Positions 8,544-17,477 of a stretch of DNA of 64,000 nucleotides are shown here, piece after piece. Position 1 is the first letter of the stretch, and each line of letters begins with the position of its first letter. This stretch comes from Alphaproteobacteria bacterium (GTDB lineage Bacteria; Pseudomonadota; Alphaproteobacteria; CAAGCB01; CAG-977). Under the pieces are notes generated by a model. That model worked only from the letters and a program-made list of their open reading frames with translations. It ran no database searches and had not been told where the DNA came from. Both the position numbers and the translations under genes were made by a program. The DNA is taken from the NCBI GenBank assembly GCA_900768845.1, contig CAAGEK010000064.1:9773-73772 (forward strand), written 5' to 3'.

Positions 8544-8912
8544 ATGGAACTGAATGAACTTCCTTCACCGCAGTTTATGATAAATGAATCCGGAATGATT
8601 TCCGTTTTTCTTCCCGCTTTTGAAGGGGAACCGGAAAATGCTTTTTTAGAAAAAAAAGGTGAAACGACGCTTCGTTTTGTCAGGGCTGAAAACGCCGATA
8701 TTTTGCTGACGGACATCGGGACGGAAGTGATGGATGCGTTAAAAGGCGTTGAAAAGATTTTGGTCGTTGAAACGAACGTCATGAAAAGCATCGATGTGCT
8801 GGAAAAGGCTTTGGATGCGTACGCAAAAAGCAAACCGACGGATCCCGCCGAGGCTAAACGGGAGATTATGGACGCCGTTGAACGCGCTTATGAGGTCGCC
8901 GTCAAATTTTAA
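8544..8912 (+). CDS. Hypothetical 122-residue cytoplasmic protein
   Basis: I do not recognise this protein. ATG follows AAAGGT with 9 bases between. It is acidic, without signal peptide or membrane segment; the first half looks like beta strands (SGMISVFLPAF, TTLRFVRAENADILLTDIG) and the second half helical (KSIDVLEKALDAYAKS, AKREIMDAVERAYEVAVKF). It lies between two members of the GYGNPGGFV family and has its own TATAAT box. Whether it works with the neighbours is not shown by the sequence. Confidence 0.65.
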   Translation: MELNELPSPQFMINESGMISVFLPAFEGEPENAFLEKKGETTLRFVRAENADILLTDIGTEVMDALKGVEKILVVETNVMKSIDVLEKALDAYAKSKPTDPAEAKREIMDAVERAYEVAVKF

Positions 8913-8970
8913 CGACGGGTGAAAATAACGACAATTTTGACAAAAAATATTGCTTTTTTGTTTATATCTG

Positions 8971-9000
8971 TTGACTCGTCCGTTTGTGAACGGGTATAAC
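8971..9000 (+). promoter_or_regulatory. Sigma-70 promoter for the 9035 gene
   Basis: TTGACT at 8971-8976, an 18-base spacer and TATAAC at 8995-9000, 35 bases before the start codon. A second TTGACA at 8937 with a TTTATA 18 bases later may be an additional promoter. Confidence 0.65.
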
Positions 9001-9034
9001 AATAACAGGTGGTTTATTTGGCAGGAGAATGCTG

Positions 9035-9679
9035 ATGTCTTTAATGTTGCAGGGCGCAAAGGAAAAAAGTGCCGTATCGTCTGAAAAAACGGCGAAAGCT
9101 CTGGATGCTTATTTGTCCGGCGCGGTTAAACAGATGAGCAATTTGTCGAATTTTGAAGCGGAACAGACGGCGATTCGTTATGCCAAAGAAGCGGATATTT
9201 CAGAAATCTCGGCTTCCGACGTTCGCGCAAAGCAAAAAGAAGTCGCCAAACAGATGAAAGGCCATTCCTTAAAGGACAAGTTCGCGTATTGGAACGATCC
9301 GAAATCTCCCGAGGATGTGGAATTTAACAAGCTTGCGAATATGGCCGCCGGTTTGGCATTCACGAGCGGAGCTTTATTAATGGCGACGGGCGATCAAACC
9401 GGTGAAGGGGCAACGGTGTTCTCTATGGGGCTGGTTTACATAGCGGCCAGAGCAGCGGCAAATTATGTCAACAAGCATCAGACGGAAGAAAACAAGAAGA
9501 CTGCCGCCGAGTATGCCGAATTGAAGCATACCCAGCTGGCGTTGAAACAGCTGAAAAGACGTTTGGATCAGCAGAAAAGGGCTGAATACAAACAGGAAGT
9601 CAAAAAATTGTTCGCTTCTTACGGAAATCCGAGCGGCGGCTTTGTGAATAACGCATTGAAAGGCCGTTCCGAACGCTGA
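9035..9679 (+). CDS. Unknown protein, paralog of the 7295 gene, one GNPSGGFV motif
   Basis: A 214-residue member of the same unrecognised family. ATG at 9035 is preferred to the ATG at 9029 because AGGAG (9023-9027) is only 1 base from the latter and 7 from the former. A charged helical N-terminal part is followed by two hydrophobic segments (about 95-112 and 119-138), then ELKHTQLALKQLKRRL, which matches the paralog, and a single C-terminal unit YKQEVKKLFASYGNPSGGFV ending NNALKGRSER. Own promoter and terminator. The conserved extreme C-terminus suggests a recognition or docking element (inference). Confidence 0.7.
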   Translation: MSLMLQGAKEKSAVSSEKTAKALDAYLSGAVKQMSNLSNFEAEQTAIRYAKEADISEISASDVRAKQKEVAKQMKGHSLKDKFAYWNDPKSPEDVEFNKLANMAAGLAFTSGALLMATGDQTGEGATVFSMGLVYIAARAAANYVNKHQTEENKKTAAEYAELKHTQLALKQLKRRLDQQKRAEYKQEVKKLFASYGNPSGGFVNNALKGRSER

Positions 9680-9699
9680 ATCAAGCCGGAAAAAATAAT

Positions 9700-9732
9700 A
9701 AACGCCGTCGGTTCCCGCCTGCGGCGTTTTTT
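9700..9732 (+). terminator. Intrinsic terminator after the 9035 gene
   Basis: An 8-bp stem AAACGCCG / CGGCGTTT with a 14-base loop, then T-rich sequence. A further inverted repeat, AATGCCGG / CCGGCATT, spans 9741-9778. The rest of the gap up to rarA shows nothing else. Confidence 0.7.
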
Positions 9733-9908
9733 CGTCGGAAAATGCCGGTTTCATAATGAAGCCGTCGGTTCCGGCATTATGCGGGTGTTTTTCGCATTGA
9801 AACCGGAACCTTGACTAAAGGAGGGTGAAAAACACCAAAAGAACAGGTGAAAATGCAAACGGAATCTGATACAACCGAGATAACCGCTTAATTTGAGGAA
9901 AAGATCCG

Positions 9909-11210
9909 TTGTCCTCTTTGTTTGACAATTCTTTGCCGCGTCCTTTGGCGGACAAATTGCGCCCCGAAACGATTGAAGACGTTGTCGGTCAGGATCATTT
10001 GCTGGCGGCGGACGCTCCTTTGGGCAGAATGCTTATTTCGGGCAAGCTTTCCTCCTTTATCCTGTGGGGGCCTCCCGGTTGTGGCAAAACGACGATTGCG
10101 CGGCTTTTGGCGCATCATACGGATATGCATTTCGAACCTATTTCCGCTGTTTTTTCAGGCGTTTCGGATTTACGCAAAATTTTTGACGCGGCCAAACAGC
10201 GTCGGGAAGTCGGCAAAGGGACGATTTTATTCGTTGATGAAATCCATCGTTTCAACCGTTCGCAACAAGACGGATTTCTGCCGTGTGTCGAAGACGGCAC
10301 GGTTGTGCTGGTCGGTGCGACGACGGAAAATCCGTCTTTTGAATTGAACGCGGCATTGCTTTCGCGGTGCAAAGTTTTCGTTTTGAACAGGCTTTCCGAC
10401 GATTCTCTGGAGAAAATCATTGTTCGCGCCGAAAACATCAGCGGACGGAAACTGCCTGTTTTGCCTGATGCGCGAGCCGCTTTGAAAGCGATGGCGGACG
10501 GGGACGGGCGTTATTTGGGCAATATGCTGGAAACGTTGTTCGAGTTGCCCGAACGCGATTTGACCCAAGGCCCTCTCGATTCCGGAAAGATGATGCAAAT
10601 CGTCAGCCGCCGTCCCGCCGTTTATGACAAGGATCGCGACGGGCATTACAATTTGATTTCCGCCGTACATAAATCGTTGCGCGGTTCCGATCCCGACGCC
10701 GCGTTGTATTGGACGGCGCGTATGATCGCGGCGGGAGAGGATCCGAAATACATTTTCCGCCGTTTGACCCGTTTCGCCGTGGAAGACGTCGGTCTTTCCG
10801 ATCCGAACGCTTTGACGCAGGCTGTCGCGGCGTGGGAGGCTTACGAACGTCTGGGATCGCCGGAGGGCGATCTGGCTTTGGCGCAGTTGGTGATTTATCT
10901 GGGAACCGCCCCCAAATCCGTCGGGGCGTACAAGGCATGGAATGCGGCGGTTAAAAAGGCGCGTGAAACGGGGTCTTTGACGCCTCCGATGAATATTTTA
11001 AACGCGCCGACCAAACTGATGAAAGATTTGGGATATAACGAAGGTTACGTTTATGATCCCGATACGGCGGACGGCTTTTCGGGAGCGAACTATTTTCCGC
11101 ACGAAACGGGCAGGATGAAATTTTACCATCCCGTCGAACGCGGCTTTGAACGTGAAATTATCAAGCGACTGGCCTATTGGGACAGATTGAGAAAGGAAAA
11201 ACAGAAATGA
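9909..11210 (+). CDS. rarA: Replication-associated recombination protein A (RarA/MgsA AAA+ ATPase)
   Basis: AAA+ ATPase related to clamp loaders that acts at stalled replication forks. TTG at 9909, 9 bases after GAGGA, gives a normal N-terminus for the family. In 433 residues: Walker A GPPGCGKT at 54-61, Walker B ILFVDEIHRFNRSQQD near 106-121, sensor GATTENPSFELN, and the C-terminal tetramerisation region with YLGTAPKS and LMKDLGYNEGYVYDPD. The stop overlaps the next gene (ATGA). Confidence 0.94.
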   Translation: MSSLFDNSLPRPLADKLRPETIEDVVGQDHLLAADAPLGRMLISGKLSSFILWGPPGCGKTTIARLLAHHTDMHFEPISAVFSGVSDLRKIFDAAKQRREVGKGTILFVDEIHRFNRSQQDGFLPCVEDGTVVLVGATTENPSFELNAALLSRCKVFVLNRLSDDSLEKIIVRAENISGRKLPVLPDARAALKAMADGDGRYLGNMLETLFELPERDLTQGPLDSGKMMQIVSRRPAVYDKDRDGHYNLISAVHKSLRGSDPDAALYWTARMIAAGEDPKYIFRRLTRFAVEDVGLSDPNALTQAVAAWEAYERLGSPEGDLALAQLVIYLGTAPKSVGAYKAWNAAVKKARETGSLTPPMNILNAPTKLMKDLGYNEGYVYDPDTADGFSGANYFPHETGRMKFYHPVERGFEREIIKRLAYWDRLRKEKQK

Positions 11211-12208
11211 GCGGCGTTTCCATGGTCACCGTATCCGAAGACGACGGGATTGTGCGTTTGGATCGTTGGTTTAAACGGCATTATCCTCAGGTTACGCAGG
11301 GGCAGATTCAAAAACTGTTGCGCACGAAACAAATCAAAGTGGACGGTAAACGGGCGGAAGCCTCCCAACGCGTTTCCGCGGGACAGGTCGTTCGCGTGCC
11401 GCCTTTGCCGGACAAAGGGTCTTGGATGGCCGAAGCCAAAGCGCGCAGGGATTCCGTCACCGTATCGGACAAGGACGCCGAATTTGTCCGCAACCTGATT
11501 ATTTTCAAAGACAAAGACGTCATCGTTTTGAACAAGCCCGCAGGGTTGGCGGTGCAGGGGGGGAGCGGCCTGACGCGACATTTGGACGGAATGTTGCAGG
11601 CGTTGAGATTTGAAAAGGAAGAAAATCCGCGTCTGGTTCACCGGTTGGACAAAGATACCAGCGGCGTTCTGGTTTTGGGGCGGACGGCGGCGGCGACGGC
11701 GAAATTGACGGAAGCGTTCCGTTCCCGCGAAGCCAAAAAGGTTTATTGGTCGCTGGTCGTCGGCAATCCCGATTTGAAAGAGGGGAAAATCAGCGCGAAA
11801 CTGTTGAAATGTTCGGGTGAACACGGCGGCGAATCGGTCAAAGTCGATCAAAAAAACGGACAAAGCGCGGTTACGCTGTATCGCGTTGTCGACGAAGCTT
11901 ATAAAAAGGCCGCTTGGCTTGAAATGATGCCGTTGACGGGACGGACGCACCAGTTGCGCGTTCACGCCGCATTTATGGGACATCCGATCGTCGGCGACGG
12001 GAAGTATGGCCGCGAAGGGGCTTTTTTGCCGTTTTTGGAATACGGCAAGACGCTTCATTTGCACGCACGCGCCTTAAAAATGCCTCATCCCGCCGGCGGA
12101 GTTCTGGAAGTTTACGCTCCGTTGAACGACAAGATGGCGGACAGTTTCGATTTTTTGGGATTTGATTATAAAAATCCCGAAAATCCGTTTCGGCGTTTTC
12201 CTGAGTAG
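11207..12208 (+). CDS. rluC: Ribosomal large-subunit pseudouridine synthase, RluC/RluD type
   Basis: Isomerises specific uridines of 23S rRNA to pseudouridine. ATG at 11207 overlaps the rarA stop. The 333-residue protein has an N-terminal S4 RNA-binding domain (RLDRWFKRHYPQVTQGQIQKLL, about 18-60) and the catalytic domain with VHRLDKDTSG, catalytic Asp148, KPAGLAVQGG, and the C-terminal GRTHQLRVHAAFMGHPIVGD. The GGSG insertion after KPAGLAVQ favours RluC over RluD, but the exact target uridines cannot be read from sequence. Confidence 0.88.
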   Translation: MSGVSMVTVSEDDGIVRLDRWFKRHYPQVTQGQIQKLLRTKQIKVDGKRAEASQRVSAGQVVRVPPLPDKGSWMAEAKARRDSVTVSDKDAEFVRNLIIFKDKDVIVLNKPAGLAVQGGSGLTRHLDGMLQALRFEKEENPRLVHRLDKDTSGVLVLGRTAAATAKLTEAFRSREAKKVYWSLVVGNPDLKEGKISAKLLKCSGEHGGESVKVDQKNGQSAVTLYRVVDEAYKKAAWLEMMPLTGRTHQLRVHAAFMGHPIVGDGKYGREGAFLPFLEYGKTLHLHARALKMPHPAGGVLEVYAPLNDKMADSFDFLGFDYKNPENPFRRFPE

Positions 12209-12220
12209 GGGGAATTGAAC

Positions 12221-14614
12221 ATGAAAAAAGTTTTTCTTTGGAGCGTTTCTTTAGTCGTCGTTCTTATTGCGGCCGGTTTCACCGCTTTGAAAACGTTCGA
12301 TCCGAACGATTACAAAACTCAGATTATAGAAGCCGTCCGGAAAGCGACGGGGCGGAGCCTGACCATCGGCGGGGAAATGCAATTGAATGTTTCCTTTACT
12401 CCGACGGTGGCCGTTTCAAAGGTAAGTTTGTCGAATCCGTCGTGGGCTTCGTCGCCGGACATGGTCGAAGTCGGGGCTTTGGATGTTCAGTTGGCCTTAC
12501 TGCCGTTGTTGCGAAAAACGTTGCGCGTGGAACGTTTTTTGTTGAAAGACACCCATGTCAGGTTGGAAACCGGAAAGGACGGGCGGAACAACTGGATGTT
12601 TGAAGGGGCGGCGTCGGAGGCGAAACCCGTCGCCGAAGCGAAACCCGTCGCCGAAGCGAAACCCGTCGCCGCGGCGGAAGGGAAATCCGGCGGGCAGCGG
12701 GACGGGAAACCCTCTTTGGCGACCGAGTTGTTGGGAAATGTCGAAGTCGGCTCCGTCGCGTTTGAAAATATGACGCTGACCTATGATGATAAAAAAGGAA
12801 ACCGGAAATACTCCGTCGAACTGTCTTCGCTGACAATTCGCGAAGAACCGGACGGGCTGTCTTTGGCGATGCAAACGAACGTTCAGGGCGAGCCGGTCGA
12901 GGCGTCGGGAACCTTTGACGCACTTTCCGTCCTGTTTGAAGGGTCGAAACCCTTTCACGCCCTGTTGAATGTCAAAGGTATCGGGACGGAGATCGCCGTA
13001 AAGGGCGAATTTACCAAAAAAACGGGAAAAGTGGCGGCCGAAGCCGAAGTGAAAGGCGGGGATCTTGCCCGCACGGCGGCGTTTGCGGGTGTGTCCCTTC
13101 CCGATTTCGGGGCGTTTGAAACGTCGGCTTCCGTTTCGGGGGCTCTCGGCCGTTTAAGCGTTCCTTCGTTTTACGTTTCCTTGGGACAGGCGGATACGAT
13201 GCTTTTAAAGGTTTCGGGACGTGCGGAGTCCGTAACGCCGTTAAAGGATTTGACGGCTCAGATTTCCGTCGCCGCTCCGAATATTTCCGCGGTCAAGGGA
13301 TTGGAAGCCCTGACGCTTGCACCGCTTTACCTGTCGGCCAACGCCGCGGCGTCGGGCAACCGTTATGCACTGAACGACATTTCCCTGAAAGCGTCCCAGT
13401 CGGATTTGAAAGGGAATGCCGTGTTTGTGAACGGTCCGGCTCCCGACGTTTCCGTCAAACTTGTTTCGGGCTTGCTGAATTTGGCGGATTTAATCCGCGA
13501 AAGGCGCGATATCGTCGTATCCGCCCAAACAACTCGGGGCACTTCAAAGGTGCAACCGGCGACGGAAACCGTAAAAACACGGAAAACTCCGTCCGTCGCG
13601 CCCGTTCCGTCTTCTCCGGCACGGCAGGAGGAAGGCCTGTTCCCTTCCGATCCTTTGCCGTTCGACCTTTTGAAAAAGGCCGACGCCGCGCTCAGCGTGA
13701 AAATTTCCAAACTGATCGCCGCGGATGAAACGGATTTGGGCGCGGTGGCGTTGTCCGCCGTATTGAAAAACGGCGTGTTTACGCTGTCCGATTTCAAAAT
13801 CGCCAACTTCCTGTCATTATCGGCAAAGATGGACGCTTCTTCGGGAAAGACGGCGGCCGCTTCCGCAGCGTTGAAAATCAACAAACTGCCCTTGACGATG
13901 TTTTTGGCGAAAAAGGGGGTGTCGGCCGGCGTCGTTTCCGCTAATGTCAATTTAAACGGCAAAGGCGGCTCCGTAAAAAAAATCGCGTCTTCGGCAAACG
14001 GGAAAATTTTGCTGACGATCGACGGTCTGGCGTTTCAAAACGCGTGGCTTTCGGGGATGAAACGCTTTTTGCCGACCGATATGACGGGGAAGGAATTGAA
14101 AGCGCAGTGCTTTGTCGTCAACACGCCCGTTAAAAACGGCGTCATATCCAGCGACGGGCAAATCGCTTTTGAAGCGTTGCCGATGATGGGACAAGTGAAC
14201 GCCAAAGCGGATCTGTCAACGGAAAAGCTGTCCGGACAGGTATTGCTGTCGTCTTCAAAACCCAGCGTGTGGTCGGCGATGACGGGAATTTCCGAGCTGG
14301 GCGGAACTTTGGCGCATCCCAGAATCACCGTCAATCCCCAAGGCGTTTTGGATAATGCCGTGTCTTACGGTCTTGCGTTCCTGATCGGCGGGAAACAAAT
14401 GGCGAAACAGACGGTGGCCGTCAAGCTGGACAATCCGTGCAAAAAGGCGTTGGGCGTCGCTCAAACGCAAAAAAGCGCGCAACCGCAACCTTCAGCTCAA
14501 AAGGAACTCAAAACGCATCTTGAAAAGCAAATTCAACAGCATACGCCCGACATTCCCGAACAGCCGGCGCAAGTGTTCAAGTCCCTTTTGAACGGTTTTC
14601 TGGGCGGAAAGTAG
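12221..14614 (+). CDS. AsmA family envelope protein
   Basis: AsmA-family proteins are anchored in the inner membrane and span the periplasm; relatives are implicated in phospholipid transport and outer-membrane homeostasis. ATG at 12221 follows AGGGGGA. The 797-residue protein has one N-terminal membrane segment (about 4-22), the AsmA hallmark FDPNDYKTQIIEAVRKATGRSLTI just after it, long beta-rich repeats, and a C-terminal region with GVVSANVNLNGKG. A low-complexity insert repeats AKPVAE three times near residue 135 (18-bp DNA units, about 12620-12675). Six bases after rluC. Confidence 0.85.
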   Translation: MKKVFLWSVSLVVVLIAAGFTALKTFDPNDYKTQIIEAVRKATGRSLTIGGEMQLNVSFTPTVAVSKVSLSNPSWASSPDMVEVGALDVQLALLPLLRKTLRVERFLLKDTHVRLETGKDGRNNWMFEGAASEAKPVAEAKPVAEAKPVAAAEGKSGGQRDGKPSLATELLGNVEVGSVAFENMTLTYDDKKGNRKYSVELSSLTIREEPDGLSLAMQTNVQGEPVEASGTFDALSVLFEGSKPFHALLNVKGIGTEIAVKGEFTKKTGKVAAEAEVKGGDLARTAAFAGVSLPDFGAFETSASVSGALGRLSVPSFYVSLGQADTMLLKVSGRAESVTPLKDLTAQISVAAPNISAVKGLEALTLAPLYLSANAAASGNRYALNDISLKASQSDLKGNAVFVNGPAPDVSVKLVSGLLNLADLIRERRDIVVSAQTTRGTSKVQPATETVKTRKTPSVAPVPSSPARQEEGLFPSDPLPFDLLKKADAALSVKISKLIAADETDLGAVALSAVLKNGVFTLSDFKIANFLSLSAKMDASSGKTAAASAALKINKLPLTMFLAKKGVSAGVVSANVNLNGKGGSVKKIASSANGKILLTIDGLAFQNAWLSGMKRFLPTDMTGKELKAQCFVVNTPVKNGVISSDGQIAFEALPMMGQVNAKADLSTEKLSGQVLLSSSKPSVWSAMTGISELGGTLAHPRITVNPQGVLDNAVSYGLAFLIGGKQMAKQTVAVKLDNPCKKALGVAQTQKSAQPQPSAQKELKTHLEKQIQQHTPDIPEQPAQVFKSLLNGFLGGK

Positions 14615-14629
14615 AAAGCGGAAAATAAA

Positions 14630-15337
14630 ATGCGGCGTTTTTTCAAACAGGTTTCCGTCCGTCCCGCGAATCGGGGGTATGCCGTTTTTTTAGACGGCCG
14701 CCCGCTGAAAAATATGGCGGACGGGCGGGAATTTTCCCTGCCGTCACAGGCTTTGGCCGGATTTATCGCCGAAGAATGGTCTGCCGCGGGCGAAGAGTTC
14801 GATTTGACCTCGATGCCTGCATCGCGTTTGACGATGGGGGCTATGGCATTGAAGGACGCGGATCGCGAAGCGGTCGTATCGAAACTGATTGATGCGGCAA
14901 AAAACGATACGCTTTGTTTTTTCGCGCCTTATCCCGAAGCTTTGACCAAGCGTCAGGAGGAATGTTGGCGTCCTTTGATCGACCGGATGAACGATCGGGG
15001 ATGCGCGTTTGAACCGACGCGGAATTTGTCTCCGCCGCCTTTGGCGGAATCAACGCGGGAGTTTTTAAAAAATGAAATGCGGCGGGCGGATAACATTCCT
15101 TTGGCTTGTCTGCAGGTTTTGTCCGGCGTGTTCGGATCGGTGATTTTGGCTTTTGCCGTGCGGGAAGGGGATTTGACGGCGAAAGAGGCGTTTGAAGCGT
15201 CGTGTTTGGAGGAATTGTTTCAAAACGATTTGTGGCATACGGACGAAGAGGCGTTGACGGCGCGGCAAAACCGCGAACGGGATGCGTGTTTGGCCGCAAA
15301 GGTTTTGCATTTGTATGAAGGAAGGAAAAATGGCTGA
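14630..15337 (+). CDS. ATP12-type chaperone for F1 ATP synthase assembly
   Basis: ATP12 homologues bind the alpha subunit during F1-ATPase assembly; in bacteria they are typical of alphaproteobacteria. The 235-residue cytoplasmic protein has the family stretches LDGRPLKNMADG, IAEEWSA, MPASRLTMGAMAL, DTLCFFAPYPEAL and LASCLEE-like EASCLEELFQNDLWHTDEEA. It lies 15 bases after the AsmA gene and its stop overlaps the acylphosphatase start, so the genes are one transcription unit. Confidence 0.9.
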   Translation: MRRFFKQVSVRPANRGYAVFLDGRPLKNMADGREFSLPSQALAGFIAEEWSAAGEEFDLTSMPASRLTMGAMALKDADREAVVSKLIDAAKNDTLCFFAPYPEALTKRQEECWRPLIDRMNDRGCAFEPTRNLSPPPLAESTREFLKNEMRRADNIPLACLQVLSGVFGSVILAFAVREGDLTAKEAFEASCLEELFQNDLWHTDEEALTARQNRERDACLAAKVLHLYEGRKNG

Positions 15338-15626
15338 AGAAACGGCGCACGTCCGTATTCACGGGCGCGTTCAAGGGGTTTTTTACCGGCAATGGACAAT
15401 GTCGGAAGCGCGGGCTCGCGGTTTGTCGGGATGGGTCAGAAACCGCGTTGACGGAACCGTGGAAGCGGTGTTCAAAGGCGAAGAATCGGTCGTCAGGGAT
15501 ATGTTCCAAGCTTGTAAACGCGGGTCGCCGCGTGCGTTTGTCACCAAAGTCGAACATCAGCTTGCTCCGGATGCGCCGATGGAGGAAATTACGGACGGCG
15601 TTTTCGATCAAAAAAGGACGGTTTAA
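15330..15626 (+). CDS. acyP: Acylphosphatase
   Basis: Small cytoplasmic enzyme that hydrolyses acyl phosphates. 98 residues, with the active-site signature GRVQGVFYRQWT (catalytic Arg in RVQGVFYR), and GWVRNRVDGTVEAVFKG carrying the catalytic Asn. ATG at 15330, after GAAGGA, lies inside the last codons of the ATP12 gene. The 3' end overlaps lipB on the opposite strand by 4 bases. Confidence 0.93.
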   Translation: MAEETAHVRIHGRVQGVFYRQWTMSEARARGLSGWVRNRVDGTVEAVFKGEESVVRDMFQACKRGSPRAFVTKVEHQLAPDAPMEEITDGVFDQKRTV

Positions 15627-16273
15627 AGCGATGTTACAAAACGGACGGGGGCTTTGATCAAGTTTCCGAAGTATGTGGCGAAAGCGTGATCCAACATATT
15701 TACCCCCGTGACGTTCGCACCCGAAGCTTTCATTGACGTGACGCCGAAATCCGCCAGCCCGCAAGGAATGATGCCGTCAAAAGCGTTCAAATCGGGCATG
15801 ATATTGACGGATATGCCATGAAACGATATGCCGTGCCGGATTCTCAATCCCAGCGCGGCGATTTTTTTTTCCGTTCCGTTTTCATCCGTAACCCACAATC
15901 CGATGCGGTCGGGAACGGTACGGGCTTTGACGCCGTAATCGGACAGGGCGTTTATGGCGGCCAGTTGTAACAGCTCGACGAAACGTTTCGGGGACAGATG
16001 AGCCTTGTTTAAATCCAAAATGGCGTAAATGACGCGCTGACCTTTGCCGTGCCAAGTGTATTTTCCGCCCCGATTCGTTTGGAAAACGGGGAAACGGGCG
16101 TTTTTCAATTCCGACGGATCCGCGTGAATTCCCGCTGTGTAAACATCTTGATGCTCTAAAAACCACAAAGCCTCGTTTTCTGTTCCGTTGCGGACGGCTT
16201 GCACGCGCTTTTCCATCATTTCCACGGCGTCGGGGTAGGAAATCGGGGTATCGAACACAAAACAATCGATCAT
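15623..16273 (-). CDS. lipB: Octanoyltransferase LipB
   Basis: Transfers octanoyl from acyl carrier protein to lipoyl domains of 2-oxoacid dehydrogenases and GcvH; first step of lipoate synthesis. The 216-residue protein shows the family blocks NRGGKYTWHGKGQ, KIAALGLRI with the catalytic Lys, and FDGIIPCGL with the catalytic Cys. AGGA precedes the ATG. Monocistronic on the minus strand, converging with acyP. Confidence 0.95.
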   Translation of the reverse strand: MIDCFVFDTPISYPDAVEMMEKRVQAVRNGTENEALWFLEHQDVYTAGIHADPSELKNARFPVFQTNRGGKYTWHGKGQRVIYAILDLNKAHLSPKRFVELLQLAAINALSDYGVKARTVPDRIGLWVTDENGTEKKIAALGLRIRHGISFHGISVNIMPDLNAFDGIIPCGLADFGVTSMKASGANVTGVNMLDHAFATYFGNLIKAPVRFVTSL

Positions 16274-16342
16274 TTATTTTTCCTGTTGTATTTTTATTGA
16301 TAATTTGGTATTTGAAAATGTCTTTGAATGCAAGACGGTAAT

Positions 16343-16429
16343 GCGGCTGTGGCGGAATTGGTAGACGCTCAGCGTTGAGGTCGCTGTGGATTAATCTCCG
16401 TGGAAGTTCGAGTCTTCTCAGCCGCACCA
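16343..16429 (+). tRNA. tRNA-Leu (anticodon GAG)
   Basis: An 87-base class II tRNA: acceptor stem GCGGCTG / CAGCCGC, D arm with GGTAGA, anticodon stem CAGCG / CGCTG around loop TTGAGGT (anticodon GAG, reading CUC and CUU), a long variable arm, T loop TTCGAGT, and an encoded CCA. Confidence 0.96.
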
Positions 16430-16431
16430 TT

Positions 16432-16459
16432 AAAAAGCACCCTTTCGGGTGCTTTTTTT
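16432..16459 (+). terminator. Terminator of tRNA-Leu
   Basis: An 11-bp perfect stem (AAAAAGCACCC / GGGTGCTTTTT) with a TTTC loop and a T-run, starting 3 bases after the tRNA. Confidence 0.92.
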
Positions 16460-16505
16460 GTTTCGGAAGAGGAAAAAGGCTTTCCCCGAAAACACGATGT
16501 TTCGA

Positions 16506-16877
16506 TTATTTGACGTGAGTGTGAAAAACTTTGGCAAGCAATTTCCATTTAGCCCCGTCCCGTACCAACAAAAACATATCGGTATAACGGTTTCCGTGCC
16601 AGTTGTCGGATTCCACTTTCGCATAAGCGATATCACCGGCAATATCCACCGCCGTAATGGCCGCCCTCATTCCGGTCGCGGCAGGGTTTTCATCCAAGAA
16701 TTCAAACAACGTTTCCATTGAGCCGCCGCTGACGGTGCCGTTCGGGGCACTGTAAATGATCGCGTCTTTGTATACGGACGGACGCAGAATATCTGCGCGT
16801 CCTTGTTTGCCCGCATTGATATAATCGTCAATCGCCTGTTTTACACCGTTCAAATCCTGTTCGTTTATAGGTTGCAT
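16506..16877 (-). CDS. NTF2-like / SnoaL-type small protein
   Basis: A 123-residue protein with the look of the nuclear-transport-factor-2 superfamily: helical start (DLNGVKQAIDDYINAGKQGRAD), FLDENPAAT, and paired strands ending AYAKVESDNWHGNRYTDMFLLVRDGAKWKLLAKVFHTH. This is like the putative lumazine-binding branch, whose functions are mostly unknown. ATG at 16877 is chosen for GGGAG 8 bases upstream; a longer frame from 17096 has no support. It is divergent from an HxlR-type regulator, which probably controls it. Confidence 0.7.
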   Translation of the reverse strand: MQPINEQDLNGVKQAIDDYINAGKQGRADILRPSVYKDAIIYSAPNGTVSGGSMETLFEFLDENPAATGMRAAITAVDIAGDIAYAKVESDNWHGNRYTDMFLLVRDGAKWKLLAKVFHTHVK

Positions 16878-17031
16878 TATAGTTTCTCCCGTATTTTTGT
16901 ACATATTCACGGTTGTCCGATGCCGTATCCGATGCCGATTCCGACCGGAAAAGCCGTTGTGATAACGGCTGTGTTTTTTACAACCGTTTGGACTTTTCTT
17001 CCGATCAAATCCGTTGCAATGCAAATAATGC

Positions 17032-17050
17032 CCATATATGCTGTATATGG
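17032..17050. promoter_or_regulatory. Candidate operator between the NTF2-like gene and the HxlR gene
   Basis: A perfect 7-bp inverted repeat CCATATA-n5-TATATGG lies about 50 bases before the HxlR start, in the shared 221-base intergenic region. A smaller palindrome TAGTACTA is at 17070-17077, and AGCCGTT-n5-AACGGCT at 16952-16970. HxlR-family proteins bind inverted repeats in such divergent regions; which of these is used is unknown. Confidence 0.4.
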
Positions 17051-17098
17051 CAATACGCACAAATTTGTATAGTACTAACCAAATGGAAAGTGTCACTC

Positions 17099-17434
17099 AT
17101 GAAGCACTGCATTGAACCGGATACGCGCATGGAAGACGTCGGATTCGGATATACGCTGTCGGTTATCGGCGGCAAATACAAGATGATCATTCTGTATTGG
17201 CTGGGCGAATATGGTATTCTGAGGCATAACGCACTGCACCGTTTAATCGGAAAAATATCCTTTAAAATGCTCAGTTCGACACTCAAAGAACTGGAAGCCG
17301 ACGGTTTGATCATCCGCAAAGTATATCCGCAAGTCCCGCCGAAAGTGGAATACAGTTTGTCCGACAAAGGAAAATCGCTCATTCCGATACTGTTTTCCTT
17401 GTGCGAATGGGGCGATAAAAACAGAAACAAATAG
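17099..17434 (+). CDS. HxlR-family transcriptional regulator
   Basis: A 111-residue winged-helix regulator of the HxlR/MarR-like group, often redox- or aldehyde-responsive. Seen: VIGGKYKMIILYWLGEYGILRHNALHRLIGKISFKMLSSTLKELEADGLI, the family core, followed by the wing RKVYPQVPPKVEYSLSDKGKSLIPIL. Cys4 near the N-terminus could be the sensing residue, as in HypR-type members (inference). ATG at 17099. Divergent from the NTF2-like gene. Confidence 0.88.
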   Translation: MKHCIEPDTRMEDVGFGYTLSVIGGKYKMIILYWLGEYGILRHNALHRLIGKISFKMLSSTLKELEADGLIIRKVYPQVPPKVEYSLSDKGKSLIPILFSLCEWGDKNRNK

Positions 17435-17477
17435 CCGAACCGCCCGTCGGAGCGGAGGCTTTCCGGAACGGCGCATA

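Noticed and set aside
12620..12675. 18-bp repeats in the AsmA gene as a regulatory or mobile repeat
   Set aside because: Only three in-frame copies coding AKPVAE in a linker; simple low-complexity sequence.
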